This document shows, in pieces, positions 46,867 through 48,336 of a DNA stretch of 48,336 nucleotides. Position numbers and translations under genes: made by a program. The DNA lies in assembly GCA_022709565.1 (NCBI GenBank), contig JAKLIO010000004.1, positions 1 to 48,336 of the forward strand, in the 5' to 3' direction. Each line of letters begins with the position of its first letter. Position 1 is the stretch's first letter. The stretch is from Patescibacteria group bacterium. Its GTDB lineage: Bacteria > Patescibacteriota > Minisyncoccia > Moranbacterales > GWC2-37-73. A model generated the notes under the pieces. That model had not been told where the DNA came from and ran no database searches. It was given only the letters and a program-made list of their open reading frames with translations.

Positions 46867-47640
46867 ATGCAAAAATATTCAGTTCTCGTATATAGCTGGG
46901 AACCATTAAGACAAGCTGCAAGCGATCTCGATCTTCAAAACGGAGATTTGGTTGTTGTGAAAGAAGATTCGTATAACGAAATCGGCATTATTGAATCATT
47001 TGAAAGCCTGACATCGGAAGACAAGAAAACAACGATTGTACGCAAAGCTACCAAACGAGATATTGAAACCAGTGAAAAGAATAAAGAAAAAAGAGCGGAA
47101 ATTTTACAATTGAGCAAAAGCGAAGTTAAGCGCCTGGGACTGAACATGAAATTGGTGGATGTGCATGTAAGTCTTGACGGCAGCAACGCCATTGTCCTTT
47201 TTACTGCCGATGAAAGGATTGATTTTCGGGAATTGGTGAAAAATCTTTCAAAAATTTTTCATCGCAGCGTGCGTCTGCATCAAGTCGGTTCGCGCGATGA
47301 AGCCAGAAAGATTGGCGGATGCGGAGTGTGCGGCAGAGATCTGTGCTGCCTGCGTTTCCAGGGAAGTTTGCCGAGCATTTCCATAGACATGGCCAGAGTC
47401 CAGCAAGTTGCTCATCGCGGAAGCGAGAGGATTTCCGGAGCCTGCGGCCGATTGATGTGCTGTCTTTCATATGAAGCGCAGCAATATAGGGAAATGCTGG
47501 AAGGATTTCCGGAAATGCATAGTGTTTTGACAATCAAGGAAGGCAAAGGGGAAGTTATTGAGCTTAATGCTTTGTCGGGAGATATAAAATTGCGCATGGC
47601 TGATGGAAGCATTGTAATTGTAAAAAAGGACAGCTTGTAA
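46867..47640 (+). CDS. PSP1 domain protein (RicT/YaaT-like)
   Basis: The 257-aa product has the PSP1 layout: an N-terminal beta part (LQNGDLVVVKEDSYNEIGII), a central VDVHVSLDGSNAIVLFTADE and FRELVKNLSKIFHRSVRL, then the Cys-rich stretch GGCGVCGRDLCCLRF and SGACGRLMCCLSYE. In Bacillus the family member RicT (YaaT) works with RicA and RicF in a complex with iron-sulfur clusters that assists RNase Y and affects mRNA processing. The Cys clusters needed for that are kept here. RicA and RicF genes are not visible. It follows tsf closely, so it is probably co-transcribed with the translation genes. Confidence 0.88.
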   Translation: MQKYSVLVYSWEPLRQAASDLDLQNGDLVVVKEDSYNEIGIIESFESLTSEDKKTTIVRKATKRDIETSEKNKEKRAEILQLSKSEVKRLGLNMKLVDVHVSLDGSNAIVLFTADERIDFRELVKNLSKIFHRSVRLHQVGSRDEARKIGGCGVCGRDLCCLRFQGSLPSISIDMARVQQVAHRGSERISGACGRLMCCLSYEAQQYREMLEGFPEMHSVLTIKEGKGEVIELNALSGDIKLRMADGSIVIVKKDSL

Positions 47641-47664
47641 AAATTTAAAAGTAAAATATATTTC

Positions 47665-48309
47665 ATGTTAAATTATATTCTGCCTCCAATTATAATAGTT
47701 ATCAGCGCTTCTGTGCTGATTGTCTTTCTTTTTCGCAAAACCAAACATATTCCGGCACAAAATTTAGTTTCTCAAGATGGAGAAATTAAACCGGAAAAAA
47801 AGAAAAAAGAGATTGCTTCAGCCCTGGGTCAATTTGGACTGAAGATTTTGGAAAAAATAATGCAGCGCCTGAAGCTGGCAGCTTTGAAATTTCACAATGT
47901 CAGCAACGACTGGTTTCATTCTATACGTGAAAAAAGACAAGAGCGCATGCTTATTGATCAGGAAAATATTGAAAAACAGAAAGTAGAAAAAAATATTGAT
48001 ATACGAGAATGGAAAAACAGCGCAAATGCCGAAAACAAAGAAGAAGCAATTAGGCCTTTGATCCGGGAAGAAGCAGTTCAGCCGCAAAAAAGCGGGCTGA
48101 AAGATAAAAATCAGCTTGAAGAAGCGTTGATAAGAAGAATAGCCGTCAATCCGCGGGATATAGAAGCCTATGAGAGACTGGGGGATTATTATTTGGAAAA
48201 AGAGTGTTTTAGTGATTCACACGAATGCTTCAGTCAAGTATTAAGGCTTAGTCCTATGCATCGTAAAGCAAAATTGAGGATCAGGAGACTTGAAATATTG
48301 ATAAAATAA
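47665..48309 (+). CDS. Membrane-anchored TPR protein (214 aa)
   Basis: The product has one N-terminal membrane segment (about residues 5-24, ILPPIIIVISASVLIVFLF), a long Lys/Glu-rich, probably helical middle part (about 30-145) and at the C-terminus a tetratricopeptide-like stretch: NPRDIEAYERLGDYYLEK, then FSDSHECFSQVLRLSP. The TPR part lies on the cytoplasmic side if the segment is a simple anchor. TPR domains bind other proteins; the partner is unknown. It lies 24 bp behind the PSP1 gene and just before a tRNA gene. Confidence 0.75.
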   Translation: MLNYILPPIIIVISASVLIVFLFRKTKHIPAQNLVSQDGEIKPEKKKKEIASALGQFGLKILEKIMQRLKLAALKFHNVSNDWFHSIREKRQERMLIDQENIEKQKVEKNIDIREWKNSANAENKEEAIRPLIREEAVQPQKSGLKDKNQLEEALIRRIAVNPRDIEAYERLGDYYLEKECFSDSHECFSQVLRLSPMHRKAKLRIRRLEILIK

Positions 48310-48316
48310 ATATTTC

Positions 48317-48336
48317 GCCGACTTAGCTCAACGGTA
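48317..48336 (+). tRNA. tRNA gene, 5' part only
   Basis: GCCGACTTAGCTCAACGGTA has the form of a tRNA acceptor strand followed by TA, the start of the D-stem (GCTC) and the D-loop with GG. The window ends here, so the anticodon is missing. The acceptor sequence resembles that of many tRNA-Thr genes, but the identity is not settled. Confidence 0.75.

Overview
The window looks like chromosomal DNA of a small-genome member of the Candidate Phyla Radiation (Patescibacteria; Parcubacteria- or Moranbacteria-like). This is inference, because no rRNA is present. It rests on several things: short versions of core genes (EF-Ts of 192 aa), PrmC with NLPY instead of NPPY, a VirD4/TraG-like ATPase cluster with Lys/Glu-rich hypothetical proteins, a DUF5663-like protein, many glycosyltransferases, AT-rich DNA and start codons mostly without a Shine-Dalgarno sequence. 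TGA is used as a normal stop.

Layout. 1-8985: the end of a D-aminoacylase-like amidohydrolase, then murD, a CAP-domain membrane protein, a two-gene unit of small unknowns, murA, a Nudix hydrolase, mreB, a GT4 glycosyltransferase and three small minus-strand genes. 9126-12176: a second GT4 enzyme, holB and ftsQ. 12350-17125: an accessory island, visibly more AT-rich in its left part, with an epimerase, a GT4 enzyme, a P-loop kinase-Nudix fusion and, on the minus strand, an unknown gene plus an NDK-like/Nudix gene interrupted at an A10 tract. 17309-20734: two GT-C membrane glycosyltransferases. 21013-22462: a self-contained two-gene unit of unknowns. 22678-30690: a cluster with a DHH-type phosphoesterase-like protein, a 940-aa membrane/coiled-coil protein, two small proteins and a VirD4/TraG-like ATPase. 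31353-34019: a membrane protein with a degenerate PP2C-like domain. 34211-39831: a winged-helix regulator, rmuC, a GT2 synthase, a WecA/MraY-like transferase and a DUF192 protein. 39949-41393: a LysM-like membrane protein and a 36-aa lysine-rich histone-like protein behind a strongly folded leader. 41946-48309: prmC-prfA, a membrane protein, rpmE, rpsB-tsf, a PSP1 protein and a TPR protein. A tRNA begins at the right edge.

The genes mainly serve envelope building (peptidoglycan precursors, cell shape, division, surface glycans), translation, and a possible secretion or conjugation machine.

The most unusual content is in repeats. (1) Four copies of one structured element family of about 165-185 bp lie in two pairs of opposite orientation (30892-31273 and 41531-41908), with compensatory changes between copies. 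(2) A 45-bp hairpin element sits in frame inside two unrelated genes, a glycosyltransferase and prmC, with a covarying inner stem. (3) Fold-back repeats made of short words fill the spacers and also occur in frame inside glycosyltransferase linkers and prmC loops. Other notable points are a likely very short RNA at 30801-30857 and a structured leader in front of the histone-like gene.
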